Origin: an uncultured Eubacteriales bacterium
Lineage (GTDB): Bacteria > Bacillota > Clostridia > Oscillospirales > Oscillospiraceae
Length of the DNA stretch: 64,000 bases
Direction: 5' to 3'
Assembly (NCBI GenBank): GCA_900079765.1
Contig: LT599017.1
Location: forward strand, 868,001 to 932,000
Part shown: one piece after another, positions 52,680 to 61,701 of the stretch
How positions within the stretch are numbered: position 1 is the stretch's first letter
How the letters are laid out: each line of letters begins with the position of its first letter
Program-made: the position numbers and the translations under genes
The notes under the pieces: generated by a model
Databases searched by the model: none
What the model saw: only the letters and a program-made list of their open reading frames with translations
Told to the model about the DNA's origin: nothing

Positions 52680-53306
52680 ATGAGCGAGTTTATGTCCTAC
52701 GACCCCTGGGCCAATATCAGGACCCGGAACGGCTACACCGGGGATGAGATGATCTCCATGCTGCAAAAATCCATCCGCCGCGGGCTTGAGGACAACGCCC
52801 TGGCCGCCGCGTATGAGATGTACATCACAAGCCCTCAGTTTGAGGACAAGCTATGGCGGCGCCTGCTGGCGATCTCGGTGGAGGACGTCGGCTTTGGTGA
52901 TCCCATGGCTCCCGTGCTGGTCCAGACCTATAACCAGATCCGTAAGGAATTCCTCTATGGCGACGGGGACCGCCCCATCTTCTTCGTGCATGCGATCCGC
53001 TATCTCTGCCGCAGCCAGAAGGAGCGGTCCAGCGATCATAAGAAAAACCTGATGATCAAGAAATTCGCCCACGGAGAGCTGCCCGAGGTACCCGAGTACG
53101 CCTACGATATGCACACCGTCAAGGGCCGGGAGATGGGCCGGGACGAGCACCATTTTCTCACTGAGGCGAGCCGGGTCTCCCCCCAGATGGAGCGGCCCGA
53201 CATCAAGGCGGCCTACGAGGAATATCTCACCTACTGTGAGCGGGAAAAGGACAGCGAGGCACGGCCGGACGTGCAGCCCTTTGAGTACAATACCTGGCAG
53301 TTTTAA
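52680..53306 (+). CDS. Free-standing RarA/MgsA C-terminal-domain-like protein 1
   Basis: 208 residues, ATG 52680 with GGGAGGAG upstream. It aligns by eye with the C-terminal tetramerisation region of the replication-recombination ATPase RarA (MgsA): DEMISMLQKSIRRG matches the RarA pattern around its SAFQKSIRGSD, RRLLAISVEDVGFGDPMAP matches RRLLVIAYEDIGLASPQA, and the AYDMHTVKGREMGRD end matches its AHYKGAQELGRG. The AAA+ domain (Walker A and B) is completely absent. About half the residues are shared with the paralogue at 59850-60449 in the same operon. Why a DNA-repair domain travels alone with a glycyl radical enzyme is unknown. Confidence 0.7.
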   Translation: MSEFMSYDPWANIRTRNGYTGDEMISMLQKSIRRGLEDNALAAAYEMYITSPQFEDKLWRRLLAISVEDVGFGDPMAPVLVQTYNQIRKEFLYGDGDRPIFFVHAIRYLCRSQKERSSDHKKNLMIKKFAHGELPEVPEYAYDMHTVKGREMGRDEHHFLTEASRVSPQMERPDIKAAYEEYLTYCEREKDSEARPDVQPFEYNTWQF

Positions 53307-53334
53307 GAAAGAAGCGGGAAGGGGAGATGGGCCG

Positions 53335-54672
53335 ATGAACTGCGACCTGTTGATTTTAGACGGCTGCCTTCTGGCCGAGGACGGAGCCGTGCTGCGGGGC
53401 ATGGCGGTGGCGGTGACCGGCGGGGAGATCACCGAGGTGCTGCCCGCCGCCCAGGCGGCGGAGAAGTACCAGGCCCGGGAGACCGTCCCGGCGGAGGGCA
53501 ACCTGATCCTGCCCGGCTTTGTTGACGCGCACACCCACACCTGCCAGCAGCTGCTGCGGGGGCGCACCACTGACGAGTACCCCATGATCTGGACCCGGTT
53601 TCTGGTCCCCTTTGAAGGCAGCCTTACGGCCCAAGACGTGCGCGTCAGCGCCCAGCTCGCCTGCCTGGAGATGATCAAGGCGGGGTTTACCTCCTTTGCC
53701 GACGCGGGGGGTACCCACATGAACCAGGTGGCCGAGAGCGTTATCGAGTCCGGTATGCGGGCGGCCCTGTGTCGCTCCACGATGGACATGGGGGCCGCCA
53801 TTCCCGACGGCATGAAGGAGTCCTGCGACGATAACCTTCGCCATGCCGAGGAGCTGTACCGGGCTTACCAGGGCGCGGGGAACGGGCGGGTGGACATCTG
53901 GTTCGGCCTGCGTCAGGTCATGACCTGCTCCCCCGAGCTGGTGCGCAGGACGGGGGAGCTGGCCCGGGAGTACCACACCGGCATCCACGCCCACCTGTGC
54001 GAGCATAAGGACGAGGTCAGCTTCTGTCTCCAGAACTACAAAAAGCGGCCCGCGGCCTTTCTGGAGGAGATGGGGGTGCTGGGGCCCAACCTGCTCACCG
54101 CCCATAACGTGACCCTCTCCGAGTCCGACATCACCCTGATGGTCCGGCGGGAGGTCAAGTTTGTCCACTGTCCCCGGGCAAACCTCTCCAACCACGGCTT
54201 TCCCAAGACGCCGCGCATTCTGGAGTGCGGCGGTGAGATCGGCATCGGCTGCGACGGCGCGTCCGGCGTGGCGCTGGATATGTTCGACCAGCTGCGCACC
54301 CTGAAGGACGGCGTCCTGGCCTTCTGGGGCCTGCCGGTGTTTGACCCGGTGGTTCTGCCCACCCGTGAACTGCTGAAGATGTCCTCTCTGGGCGGCGCGG
54401 CCGCCATCGGGCGTAAGGACAGCCTGGGCAGCGTCGAGGCGGGGAAGAAGGCCGACCTCATTATCATCAACATCCACCAGCCCCACCTTCTGCCCAGCCA
54501 AAATTTAGCCAATACCCTTTTGGCGGGGGCCAGCGGGCGGGACGTGACCGACTCGGTCATCAACGGGCGCGTCGTTATGCGCGGCCGGCATGTGCTCACG
54601 CTGGACGAGGAGAAGATCATGGCGGACAGTACCCGGCATATGGCGGAGATCGTCTCCCGGGCGGGAATCTGA
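53335..54672 (+). CDS. Amidohydrolase/deaminase (COG0402, SsnA/MtaD type)
   Basis: 445 residues from ATG 53335 (GAAGGGGAGATGG upstream). Metal ligands appear in GFVDAHTHTCQQLLRG, IHAHLCEHKDEV and a later histidine in LTAHNVTLSESD, plus the aspartate in GIGCDGASGVALDMF. A composite-domain C-terminus has AGKKADLIIINIHQPHLLP. Family members deaminate adenosine-like nucleosides, guanine, cytosine or triazines. In this operon a purine nucleoside or base deaminase is most likely. Confidence 0.87.
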   Translation: MNCDLLILDGCLLAEDGAVLRGMAVAVTGGEITEVLPAAQAAEKYQARETVPAEGNLILPGFVDAHTHTCQQLLRGRTTDEYPMIWTRFLVPFEGSLTAQDVRVSAQLACLEMIKAGFTSFADAGGTHMNQVAESVIESGMRAALCRSTMDMGAAIPDGMKESCDDNLRHAEELYRAYQGAGNGRVDIWFGLRQVMTCSPELVRRTGELAREYHTGIHAHLCEHKDEVSFCLQNYKKRPAAFLEEMGVLGPNLLTAHNVTLSESDITLMVRREVKFVHCPRANLSNHGFPKTPRILECGGEIGIGCDGASGVALDMFDQLRTLKDGVLAFWGLPVFDPVVLPTRELLKMSSLGGAAAIGRKDSLGSVEAGKKADLIIINIHQPHLLPSQNLANTLLAGASGRDVTDSVINGRVVMRGRHVLTLDEEKIMADSTRHMAEIVSRAGI

Positions 54673-54712
54673 CCCCCGCCGCGAGAGCGGGGCGCATTTT
54701 TGGAGGGAACGA

Positions 54713-55678
54713 ATGAAAAAACTGATTCTGAATTGCGACACGGGGATCGACGACGCTTTCGCTCTGGCCTACGCCGCCGGGCAGCGGGACATGGAGCTTA
54801 TCGGTGTGGTCGCCAGCTACGGGATGTCCTATGTGGGCAACACCTATCGCAATTCAAAGTATATTCTGCGCCTGCTGGGCTCCCAGGCGCCGGTCTACGC
54901 GGGAAGCGAGCAGCCCTTGTCCGCGCCGCCCAGGGACTATCTGGAGGCCGAGAGCCTGTTTCACGGCGCGGACGGCGTGGCGAACCTGCTGGGGCAGTAC
55001 ACGCCGGAGGATTTGAGCGGCGTACAGCCTGAGGGCGGCATTGATTTTATCATTGAGAGCACGAGAAAGTACGGCAAGGACCTGGTGCTGGTCACCACGG
55101 GTCCCCTCACGGACGTGGCCCGAGTGCTGGAGCGGGCTCCCTGGGTGGGGGACGAGATCGGCGGCATCGTCAGCATGGTGGGGGCCCTGGCCACCCCCGG
55201 CAACGCGAACCCTTATATGGAGGCCAACGCCGCCCTGGACCCGGAGGCCGCCAGGCAGGCGCTGGAGGCCGACCCGCCCCTCACGGTGGTCGGGCTGGAC
55301 ATTACCCGCAAGACCCTCTTCAGCCGAAAGGACCTGGAGCGCTGGCAGGGGATCAAAACGGAGCGCGCCGCCTTTTTCTCCGGCTGCGCCGCCCACTACT
55401 TAAAGGCTTACAGCATCAAGCACTCCTACCTGCCCGGCTGCGCCCTGCACGACCCGCTGGCGGTGGGGGTGGCCATCCACCCCGAGTGGGTGCAGACGGT
55501 GCCCATCCATCTCACCTGCGAGCTGGAGGGGGAGGCCCGGGGCCGCACCTGCGAGAACCTGGCCCGCTCCAGCGACAACTCCCCCGCCCGCACCCTGGGC
55601 GCGCTGCGGGTGGACAAGACGGCCTTTGAGCGGGAATTCTTCACCATTGTGGAATCCCTGCTGAACGCGGGGGAGTAA
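54713..55678 (+). CDS. Nucleoside hydrolase (IUNH family)
   Basis: 321 residues from ATG 54713 (GGAGGGAACGA upstream). Hydrolyses the N-glycosidic bond of ribonucleosides to base and ribose. The calcium-binding aspartate cluster is ILNCDTGIDDAFALAYA, and VTTGPLTDVARVL, GNANPYMEANAALDPEAA and the C-terminal CALHDPLAVGVAIHP are all family hallmarks. Base preference cannot be predicted. Confidence 0.93.
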   Translation: MKKLILNCDTGIDDAFALAYAAGQRDMELIGVVASYGMSYVGNTYRNSKYILRLLGSQAPVYAGSEQPLSAPPRDYLEAESLFHGADGVANLLGQYTPEDLSGVQPEGGIDFIIESTRKYGKDLVLVTTGPLTDVARVLERAPWVGDEIGGIVSMVGALATPGNANPYMEANAALDPEAARQALEADPPLTVVGLDITRKTLFSRKDLERWQGIKTERAAFFSGCAAHYLKAYSIKHSYLPGCALHDPLAVGVAIHPEWVQTVPIHLTCELEGEARGRTCENLARSSDNSPARTLGALRVDKTAFEREFFTIVESLLNAGE

Positions 55679-55716
55679 GTGGCTCTCTGAGGAGAGGTAG
55701 AGAAGGGGGAGACGAA

Positions 55717-56193
55717 ATGGCAAAAAAGATCTACACTGCGGGATTTGATATCTTCCACCCGCGGCGGAAGGAGCACATGGAGGAGATCCACCGCCTCTGC
55801 GAGGCGTACGGGCTTGAACCCCACTTTCAACTCGAGGCGCCCGCGGGCGGAAAGCCGGCGGCGGGGGAGATCCTGCGGATGAACCTGGAGCGAATCGACG
55901 CGTGCGACCTCGTGTCTGCCAACCTCAACCCCTTCCGGGGACTGGAGATGGACAGCGGGACGGCTTTTGAGGTCGGGTACGCCCACGCGAGGGGAAAGCT
56001 GATCTACGGCTATATGGACGACGTAAGGCCCATGGTGGAAAAGCTGGGCGGCGAGCGGGACGCCGAGGGCTATACCGTTGAGAACTTCGGCCTGCCGCTG
56101 AATTTGATGATCGCGTGCACGGCAAAGGTGGTCCAGGGCACGCTGGAGGACTGCCTAAAGGCAATTTGTAAGGACGAAACTACTACAGCATAA
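55717..56193 (+). CDS. Nucleoside 2-deoxyribosyltransferase
   Basis: 158 residues. Transfers deoxyribose between bases or hydrolyses deoxynucleosides. IYTAGFDIFHP at the N-terminus and the active-site stretch CDLVSANLNPFRGLEMDSGTAFEVGYAHARGKLIYGY fit the family, with the catalytic Glu in the ALEMDSGTAFE region. It complements the hydrolase by handling deoxyribonucleosides. Short ORF spacing (38 bases) keeps it in the operon. Confidence 0.9.
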   Translation: MAKKIYTAGFDIFHPRRKEHMEEIHRLCEAYGLEPHFQLEAPAGGKPAAGEILRMNLERIDACDLVSANLNPFRGLEMDSGTAFEVGYAHARGKLIYGYMDDVRPMVEKLGGERDAEGYTVENFGLPLNLMIACTAKVVQGTLEDCLKAICKDETTTA

Positions 56194-56216
56194 GCCAAAA
56201 CACGGGAGGTTTGTTT

Positions 56217-57740
56217 ATGGGCGCATTGCTTGAGGTAAAAAACGTCACAAAAATTTATCCTGGGGGGGTGTTAGCTAACCATAATGTGGATTTCAGCGTG
56301 AACGAAGGAGAAATCCACGCCCTCGTCGGTGAAAACGGCGCCGGCAAAAGTACCCTGATGAAAATGCTCTTCGGCATGGAAGAGCCCACAGCGGGGCAGA
56401 TTTTCCTGAAGGGGAAGGAAGTAAAATTCTCCTCCAGTAAGGACGCCATCGCCAGTGGAATCGGCATGGTGCACCAGCACTTTATGCTGGTCGACTCCCT
56501 CACCGGGGCCGAGAACATGATGCTGGGCCTGAAGGGCGGCGGCTTTTTTACCAACAAAAAGCGCGCCGTGGAGGAGACCGAGAAGACCTCAAAGCGCTAC
56601 GGCTTTGAGATCGACGCCCGCCGCCGGGTCAGGGATATGGGCGTGGGGATGAAGCAAAAGCTTGAGATCCTGAAGATCCTGTACCGGGGCGCCACCATAA
56701 TCATCCTGGACGAGCCCACGGCGGTGCTTACCCCACAGGAGACCGAGGAGCTCTTCGGGCAGCTCCTGCTTCTGAAAAAGCACGGGATGACCATCATCTT
56801 CATCTCCCACAAGCTGGGCGAGGTCAAGCGCATCAGTGACCGGATCACCATCCTGAAGTCCGGCAAGACCTTGGGCACCTACAACGCGGGGGAGATCAGC
56901 ATTGAGGAGATCTCCAATCTAATGGTGGGCCGAGCCATCTCTTTCCAGTACGATAAATCTAAGATCGATACCTCCCATGAGCTGCTGCGAGTGGAGGGCC
57001 TGCGCTATAAGGACAAATTCGGCGTCGCCAAGCTAAACGGCGCGTCCCTTACCGTGTACGGCAGCGAGATCGTTGGCATCGCCGGAGTTGAGGGGAACGG
57101 TCAGGGCGAGCTGGTCAGCATCATCTCCGCCAACATGGCCTGCGCCTCGGGGACAGTTTCGCTCAAGGGGCAGGACATCACCCGGGCCACCATCAGGCAG
57201 GTGAGGCAGGCGGGGCTGTCCTATGTGCCGGAGGACAGAATGTTCAACGGCTGCGCCGCGACCATGAGCATCGAGGAAAACCTCCTGGTATCAAATATCG
57301 ATAGATTTGCCGGGAAAAGCAAAATGCTCAATAAGAAGAAAATGAGCGCCCACAGCGTCAACCTGATCCGGGAGTTCAAGGTGAAGACCAGGGACGAGAA
57401 CCAGCAGATCAAGGCGCTGTCCGGAGGAAACATCCAGAAGGTGATCGTCGCGCGGGAGTTCACCGCCGACAGCGACCTGCTGGTGCTTGACCAGCCCACC
57501 CGGGGCGTGGACATCGGCGCAATCTCCTTTATCCACCAGAAAATATTGGAGATGCGCATGGCGGGCAAGGGGATACTGCTGGTATCCGCCGACCTAAACG
57601 AGTTGATCGCCCTGAGCGACCGCATCCTGGTGATGTACAAGGGAGAGGTTGTGGCCGAGCTGGACAATTCCGAAAAGGTGAGTGAACAGGAGCTGGGCCT
57701 ATACATGCTGGGCATCAAGAGACAGGGAGAGGTGAGCTGA
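56217..57740 (+). CDS. Nucleoside ABC importer, double ATP-binding protein
   Basis: 507 residues from ATG 56217 (GGGAGGTT upstream; the in-frame TTG 56211 is less likely). Two fused ABC domains: the first with Walker A GENGAGKSTLMKMLFG and Walker B IILDEPTAVLTP, the second with signature LSGGNIQKVIVAREF and DLLVLDQPTRGVD. The second Walker A (GVEGNGQGELV) is degenerate, as is normal for this family. It matches YufO/NupO-type ATPases of BMP-dependent purine nucleoside importers. Confidence 0.94.
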   Translation: MGALLEVKNVTKIYPGGVLANHNVDFSVNEGEIHALVGENGAGKSTLMKMLFGMEEPTAGQIFLKGKEVKFSSSKDAIASGIGMVHQHFMLVDSLTGAENMMLGLKGGGFFTNKKRAVEETEKTSKRYGFEIDARRRVRDMGVGMKQKLEILKILYRGATIIILDEPTAVLTPQETEELFGQLLLLKKHGMTIIFISHKLGEVKRISDRITILKSGKTLGTYNAGEISIEEISNLMVGRAISFQYDKSKIDTSHELLRVEGLRYKDKFGVAKLNGASLTVYGSEIVGIAGVEGNGQGELVSIISANMACASGTVSLKGQDITRATIRQVRQAGLSYVPEDRMFNGCAATMSIEENLLVSNIDRFAGKSKMLNKKKMSAHSVNLIREFKVKTRDENQQIKALSGGNIQKVIVAREFTADSDLLVLDQPTRGVDIGAISFIHQKILEMRMAGKGILLVSADLNELIALSDRILVMYKGEVVAELDNSEKVSEQELGLYMLGIKRQGEVS

Positions 57741-58841
57741 ATGAGCCGCGGTGGAAAAGAACGCAAGTCGTTTGACATCATGAATTATTTCAGCGCCATG
57801 CGCATCTTCGTTGCCATCCTCATCTCGCTTTTGCTGGTCTTTGTCATCATCTTTTTTGTCAGCGAGGACCCGGTGCTGGCCATCTCGAAGATGATGCTGG
57901 GTCCGCTGCAGACCAAGCGAAGCTTTTTCAACGTGGTCGAGCGGGCGGTGCCGCTGATGTTCACTGCCCTGGCGCTGAACATCTCCCTGCGCAGCGGCGT
58001 GTTTAACATCGGCTCTGATGGGTCCTTCTACATGGGCGCGGTGGTGGGTGCGGCAATCGCGCTGAAGCTGCAGCTGCCCAACATCGTGCATCAAACGGTG
58101 GCCGTGCTGTGTGCCGGTATCGTGGGCGGCATCATCAACATGCTGCCGGTCATCATCGAGCGGTACACCCGCATTCAGGCCACCGTGCTCTCCATCATGT
58201 TCAACTCCATCTTCTTCTACGTGGGCCTCTCCATCGTCAGCGCCTTCCTGCTGGACCGGAGCGGCACCTGGGGCAGCGAGGCCTTCTCGGACACCGCGAA
58301 GTTCGGAAACATGATCAAGGGAACCAGTATGCACTGGGGGTTCCTTATCCTTGTGGCGGCGGTAATCTTCATCATCTTGCTGATGGAGAAGTCCTCCTTT
58401 GGCTATAAGGTGCGTGTGACGGGCATCAACCCCAACTTCGCCAGGTCCGCCGGTATCAAGACCGGCGCGGTGGTCCTGGGCGCGCAGTTCATCGGCGGCA
58501 CTGTGGCCGGCGTGGGCGGCGCGGTGGAGATGCTGGGTATGTATAAGCGTTTTCAGTGGCAGACCCAGGTCAGCTACGTGTGGGACGGCCTGCTGGTACA
58601 TATGCTGGCGAATCAGAATCCGATCCTCATCCCATTCACCGCGTTCTTCATCGCCTATCTGCGCATCGGCGCGGAGATCATGTCCCGCAGCACCGACCTC
58701 GATCCCGAGGTGGTGGCTTTCCTGCAGGGCATCGTGATATTACTGGTAGCCTCTGAAAAATTCCTGTACCCCATCAAGAAACGGCACGAACAGAAAATGG
58801 CCTTGGCAGAAGCCGAGGGCGCGAATGTGGAGGGGGCGTAA
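57741..58841 (+). CDS. Nucleoside ABC importer permease 1
   Basis: 366 residues, starting directly after the ATPase stop. Eight to ten membrane helices; ALALNISLRSGVFNIGSDGSFYMGAVVGA and SFGYKVRVTGINPNFARSAGIKTGAVVLGAQFIGGTVAGVGGAVEMLG are typical of the YufP-like half of the branched/BPD_transp_2 permeases. Confidence 0.92.
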   Translation: MSRGGKERKSFDIMNYFSAMRIFVAILISLLLVFVIIFFVSEDPVLAISKMMLGPLQTKRSFFNVVERAVPLMFTALALNISLRSGVFNIGSDGSFYMGAVVGAAIALKLQLPNIVHQTVAVLCAGIVGGIINMLPVIIERYTRIQATVLSIMFNSIFFYVGLSIVSAFLLDRSGTWGSEAFSDTAKFGNMIKGTSMHWGFLILVAAVIFIILLMEKSSFGYKVRVTGINPNFARSAGIKTGAVVLGAQFIGGTVAGVGGAVEMLGMYKRFQWQTQVSYVWDGLLVHMLANQNPILIPFTAFFIAYLRIGAEIMSRSTDLDPEVVAFLQGIVILLVASEKFLYPIKKRHEQKMALAEAEGANVEGA

Positions 58842-58843
58842 CT

Positions 58844-59797
58844 ATGCTGTCTATCTTTGCATCCAGCAGCTTTTGGTTTTCTGTGCTGGCCAGTACGACT
58901 CCCGTTATGCTGGCCACCATCTCGGCGAATATCCTCACCAAGTCCGGCGTGTTTAACCTGGGCATCGAGGGCACCATGCTCATCAGCGCGCTCACCGGCG
59001 TCCTGGTGAGCGCGTATACCCAAAACCTGTTCCTGGGGGCCCTGGCGGGGGTGGCGATCGGGGTCCTGATCTCCTTCCTCCTGGGATACTTCACTCTGAT
59101 CATGAACGCCCCTATGAACGCCTGCGGCGTGGCCATCAATCTGCTGGCGTCGGGCGGAACGGTCTTCGTGCTCGCCACACTGACGGGCAGCAAGATCACC
59201 AGCACCTCGCTTAAAAGCCTCACATTTCCCAATATTGATATCCCATTCCTTCGGGACATCCCCTTTCTGGGCGAGATATTGTCGGGGCATAACCTGATTA
59301 CCTACCTGGGCTGGATTTTCGCCATCCTCACCTGGCTGCTCCTCTTTAAGACCAAGCTGGGTCTGAGCATACGGGCCGTGGGCGAGAACGAAGACGCCGC
59401 CCGGTCGGCCGGCATCAACATCAACGGCATGAAGTTCATCGCCCTCACCCTGTGCGGTATCTTCTGCGCCTTAGGCGGCATGTACCTCTCCATGGGCGCG
59501 CTCCGATCCTTTACGGCGGGCATGGTGGCGGGGCGCGGGTTCCTCTCCCTGGCAATGGATGCGATGAGCCAGGGCAACCCGCTGGTAGGTATGCTCAGCT
59601 CGCTGCTGTACGGTTTTTCCGACACCATTACAGTATACCTGCAGCTCTACAGCAATGTAGACCTAAAGATGATTGAGGCATTTCCATATGTGTTCATCAT
59701 TCTGGTGCTCTTTGTGGTGCATCTGGTGCGCCGCGGCGTGGCAAGGCGGCGGGAGGGGCTGACGCTGTCGCAGCGGGCCCGGGCCGCCCAGTCCTGA
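58844..59797 (+). CDS. Nucleoside ABC importer permease 2
   Basis: 317 residues, two bases after permease 1. About eight membrane helices; SANILTKSGVFNLGIEGTMLISALTGV and KLGLSIRAVGENEDAARSAGININGMKFIALTLCGIFCALGG identify the YufQ-like partner. Together with permease 1 it forms the heterodimeric channel. Confidence 0.92.
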   Translation: MLSIFASSSFWFSVLASTTPVMLATISANILTKSGVFNLGIEGTMLISALTGVLVSAYTQNLFLGALAGVAIGVLISFLLGYFTLIMNAPMNACGVAINLLASGGTVFVLATLTGSKITSTSLKSLTFPNIDIPFLRDIPFLGEILSGHNLITYLGWIFAILTWLLLFKTKLGLSIRAVGENEDAARSAGININGMKFIALTLCGIFCALGGMYLSMGALRSFTAGMVAGRGFLSLAMDAMSQGNPLVGMLSSLLYGFSDTITVYLQLYSNVDLKMIEAFPYVFIILVLFVVHLVRRGVARRREGLTLSQRARAAQS

Positions 59798-59849
59798 TAC
59801 TTTGGTATCCCAAAAATTTCGATACAAAAAAGACGAAAGAGGTATGAAC

Positions 59850-60449
59850 ATGGCAAACGCGTACTATGATCCGTGGTCGATGACCAAAACCAAGCATGGC
59901 CTGGAGGCGGACATTGTCATCTCGGCGATGCAGAAGTGCATCCGCCGGGGCGAGGAGGAAATTGCCCTCCGTATGGCTTACGAGCTCTACACCACCTCCT
60001 CCTTCCATGAGGAGAAGATGTGGAACCGTCTGCTGGTCATCCCAGTGGAGGACATCGGCTTTGGCGACGTAAACGCGCTCTCGGTCGTGCGCGATCTGAA
60101 CGAGCTGCGCAAGGATTTTCCCTATGGCGACGGGGATCGCCCCATCTTCTTCCTGTTCGCCATCCGCTACCTGTGCAAGTGCAAGAAGGAGCGCTCCACC
60201 GACCATATCAAAAATATTATCATGCGTGAGTCCGAGGCCGGGCTTGTGCCCGAGATTCCCGACTATGCCATCGATATGCACACCATTCAGGGGCGTGCCC
60301 GAGGCCGGGATGTGTTCTACTTCCTGGATGAAGCCAGCAAGGTAGAACCCGTTTGGGAAGGTTATGACGATTCCTATCGTCAGACCCTATATAAAATGTG
60401 TCAGCAGGAAACGTCCAAAGAAAACACCAATCAGGAGGAGAAAAAATGA
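59850..60449 (+). CDS. Free-standing RarA/MgsA C-terminal-domain-like protein 2
   Basis: 199 residues from ATG 59850; AAGAGG at about 59836 is spaced for this ATG rather than for 59844. Paralogue of the protein at 52680-53306: shared blocks are YDPW, QK-IRRG, MW-RLL-I-VEDIGFGD, YGDGDRPIFF--AIRYLC--KKERS-DH and DMHT-QGR--GRD. It lacks any ATPase domain. The stop overlaps the start of the substrate-binding lipoprotein gene (ATGA), so it is coupled to transporter expression. Function unknown. Confidence 0.7.
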   Translation: MANAYYDPWSMTKTKHGLEADIVISAMQKCIRRGEEEIALRMAYELYTTSSFHEEKMWNRLLVIPVEDIGFGDVNALSVVRDLNELRKDFPYGDGDRPIFFLFAIRYLCKCKKERSTDHIKNIIMRESEAGLVPEIPDYAIDMHTIQGRARGRDVFYFLDEASKVEPVWEGYDDSYRQTLYKMCQQETSKENTNQEEKK

Positions 60450-61594
60450 AGAAGAAGCTCGCTTTGCTCATGGCTGGCCTGATGATGGTCACGACCCTGG
60501 CCGCGTGCGGAAACGGCGCCGCGGGCACGCCCAGCGGCAGCCCCACCGCCACTACCAGCAGCTCCCCTAGCTCCGAGCCCACCGCTGAGAAAAAGCTGAT
60601 TTACCTGTTCATCAAGAACCGGGGCGACCTCTCTTACTGGGATGGTCTGGCTGAGGGCGGCGACCGCGCCTCGGTCGACTTTGCCGCGCAGGCCGACATC
60701 AAGGTGATCGAGACCACCGCGGACCTGCAGGCCAACCTCACCGCCATGTATGAGGCCGCCGACGCGGGTGCCGACCTCATCATTACCGCCAGCGACTTCA
60801 AGGACAACCTCGTCACCGTTGCCCAGGCTTATCCCGACATTGACTTCGTCATCGTCAGCGAGGATGTGGTCGACCAGTCCGACAACATCTACGGCATCGA
60901 CTTCCGCAGCAGCGAGGCCGGTTTCCTCGCCGGCATCGTGGCGGCCGACGTGGCCAGCAGCGGCCTGGACGGCACCTCCGGCAGCAAGACCGTGGGCTTT
61001 ATCGGCGGCATGGACGAGAGCGTTGTGATCCAGGAGTTCTTCCTGGGCTATATCCAGGGCGCCAAGTACTTTGACCCCGACGTGAAGGTGATCTACAACT
61101 ATGTCGGCGGCTGGGGCGACCCGGATACTGCCAGGACCCAGGCGCTCACCCAGTATAACGACGCAAAGGCCGACATCATCTTTGCCTGCGCGGGCGGTTC
61201 GGGCAACGGCGTACACACCGCCGCGGCCACTGCCGGCAAGTACGTCATTGGCGTCGACAGCGACCAGAGCCTAATGTATGCCGAGGACGCCGATATCCAG
61301 TCCCGTTTCGTTACCTCCGTGCTCAAGCTCAGCGGCAACGGCATCTATGATACCGTCAAGCAGTATCTGGACGAGGGTACCCTCCCCTTCGGCGAGTATA
61401 AGATTCTCGGCCTGAAGGAGAACGCCGTGGGTCTGGTGGAGAACGACCTGTTCACCAGCTATGTGTCCGATGCCGGCAAGGCCGCGCTGGTCCAGGCGAA
61501 GGACGACATCTCCAGCGGCACCGTCACTGTGGAAGGCGCCCTTGGCAAGACCCAGACCGACATCAAGGCACTGATCGACGAGCTGACGAAATAA
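60446..61594 (+). CDS. BMP-family nucleoside-binding lipoprotein
   Basis: 382 residues from ATG 60446 (AGGAGGAG upstream). A signal peptide with lipobox LAACG, a Ser/Thr/Pro-rich linker (about 22-45), and a periplasmic-binding domain of the BMP/PnrA family (GDLSYWDGLAEGGDRA, YGIDFRSSEAGFLAGIVAA, GFIGGMDESVVIQEFFLGYIQGAKY, ADIIFACAGGSGNGVHTAA). BMP proteins bind purine or other nucleosides. Unusually it is the last gene of the operon, far from the LacI end, ensuring its own coupling with the upstream paralogue. Confidence 0.93.
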   Translation: MKKKLALLMAGLMMVTTLAACGNGAAGTPSGSPTATTSSSPSSEPTAEKKLIYLFIKNRGDLSYWDGLAEGGDRASVDFAAQADIKVIETTADLQANLTAMYEAADAGADLIITASDFKDNLVTVAQAYPDIDFVIVSEDVVDQSDNIYGIDFRSSEAGFLAGIVAADVASSGLDGTSGSKTVGFIGGMDESVVIQEFFLGYIQGAKYFDPDVKVIYNYVGGWGDPDTARTQALTQYNDAKADIIFACAGGSGNGVHTAAATAGKYVIGVDSDQSLMYAEDADIQSRFVTSVLKLSGNGIYDTVKQYLDEGTLPFGEYKILGLKENAVGLVENDLFTSYVSDAGKAALVQAKDDISSGTVTVEGALGKTQTDIKALIDELTK

Positions 61595-61639
61595 ACGACC
61601 CATCCCCCAATGCAGGTTCGGAACAAATGCTGACACATG

Positions 61640-61684
61640 AAAGCCGGAGAGCGGCGCCGTACGGCACCGCTCTCCGGCTTTTAA
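61640..61684. terminator. Bidirectional terminator ending the nucleoside operon
   Basis: 15-base stem AAAGCCGGAGAGCGG / CCGCTCTCCGGCTTT around a 12-base loop, then T-rich sequence; it also serves the convergent TetR gene. Confidence 0.92.
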
Positions 61685-61701
61685 ATTTTGTTTCCTGCCT
61701 C

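Noticed and set aside
52680-53306. Full-length RarA/MgsA recombination ATPase
   Set aside because: Only the C-terminal-like region is present; there are no Walker motifs upstream, where the activase gene ends 44 bases before.
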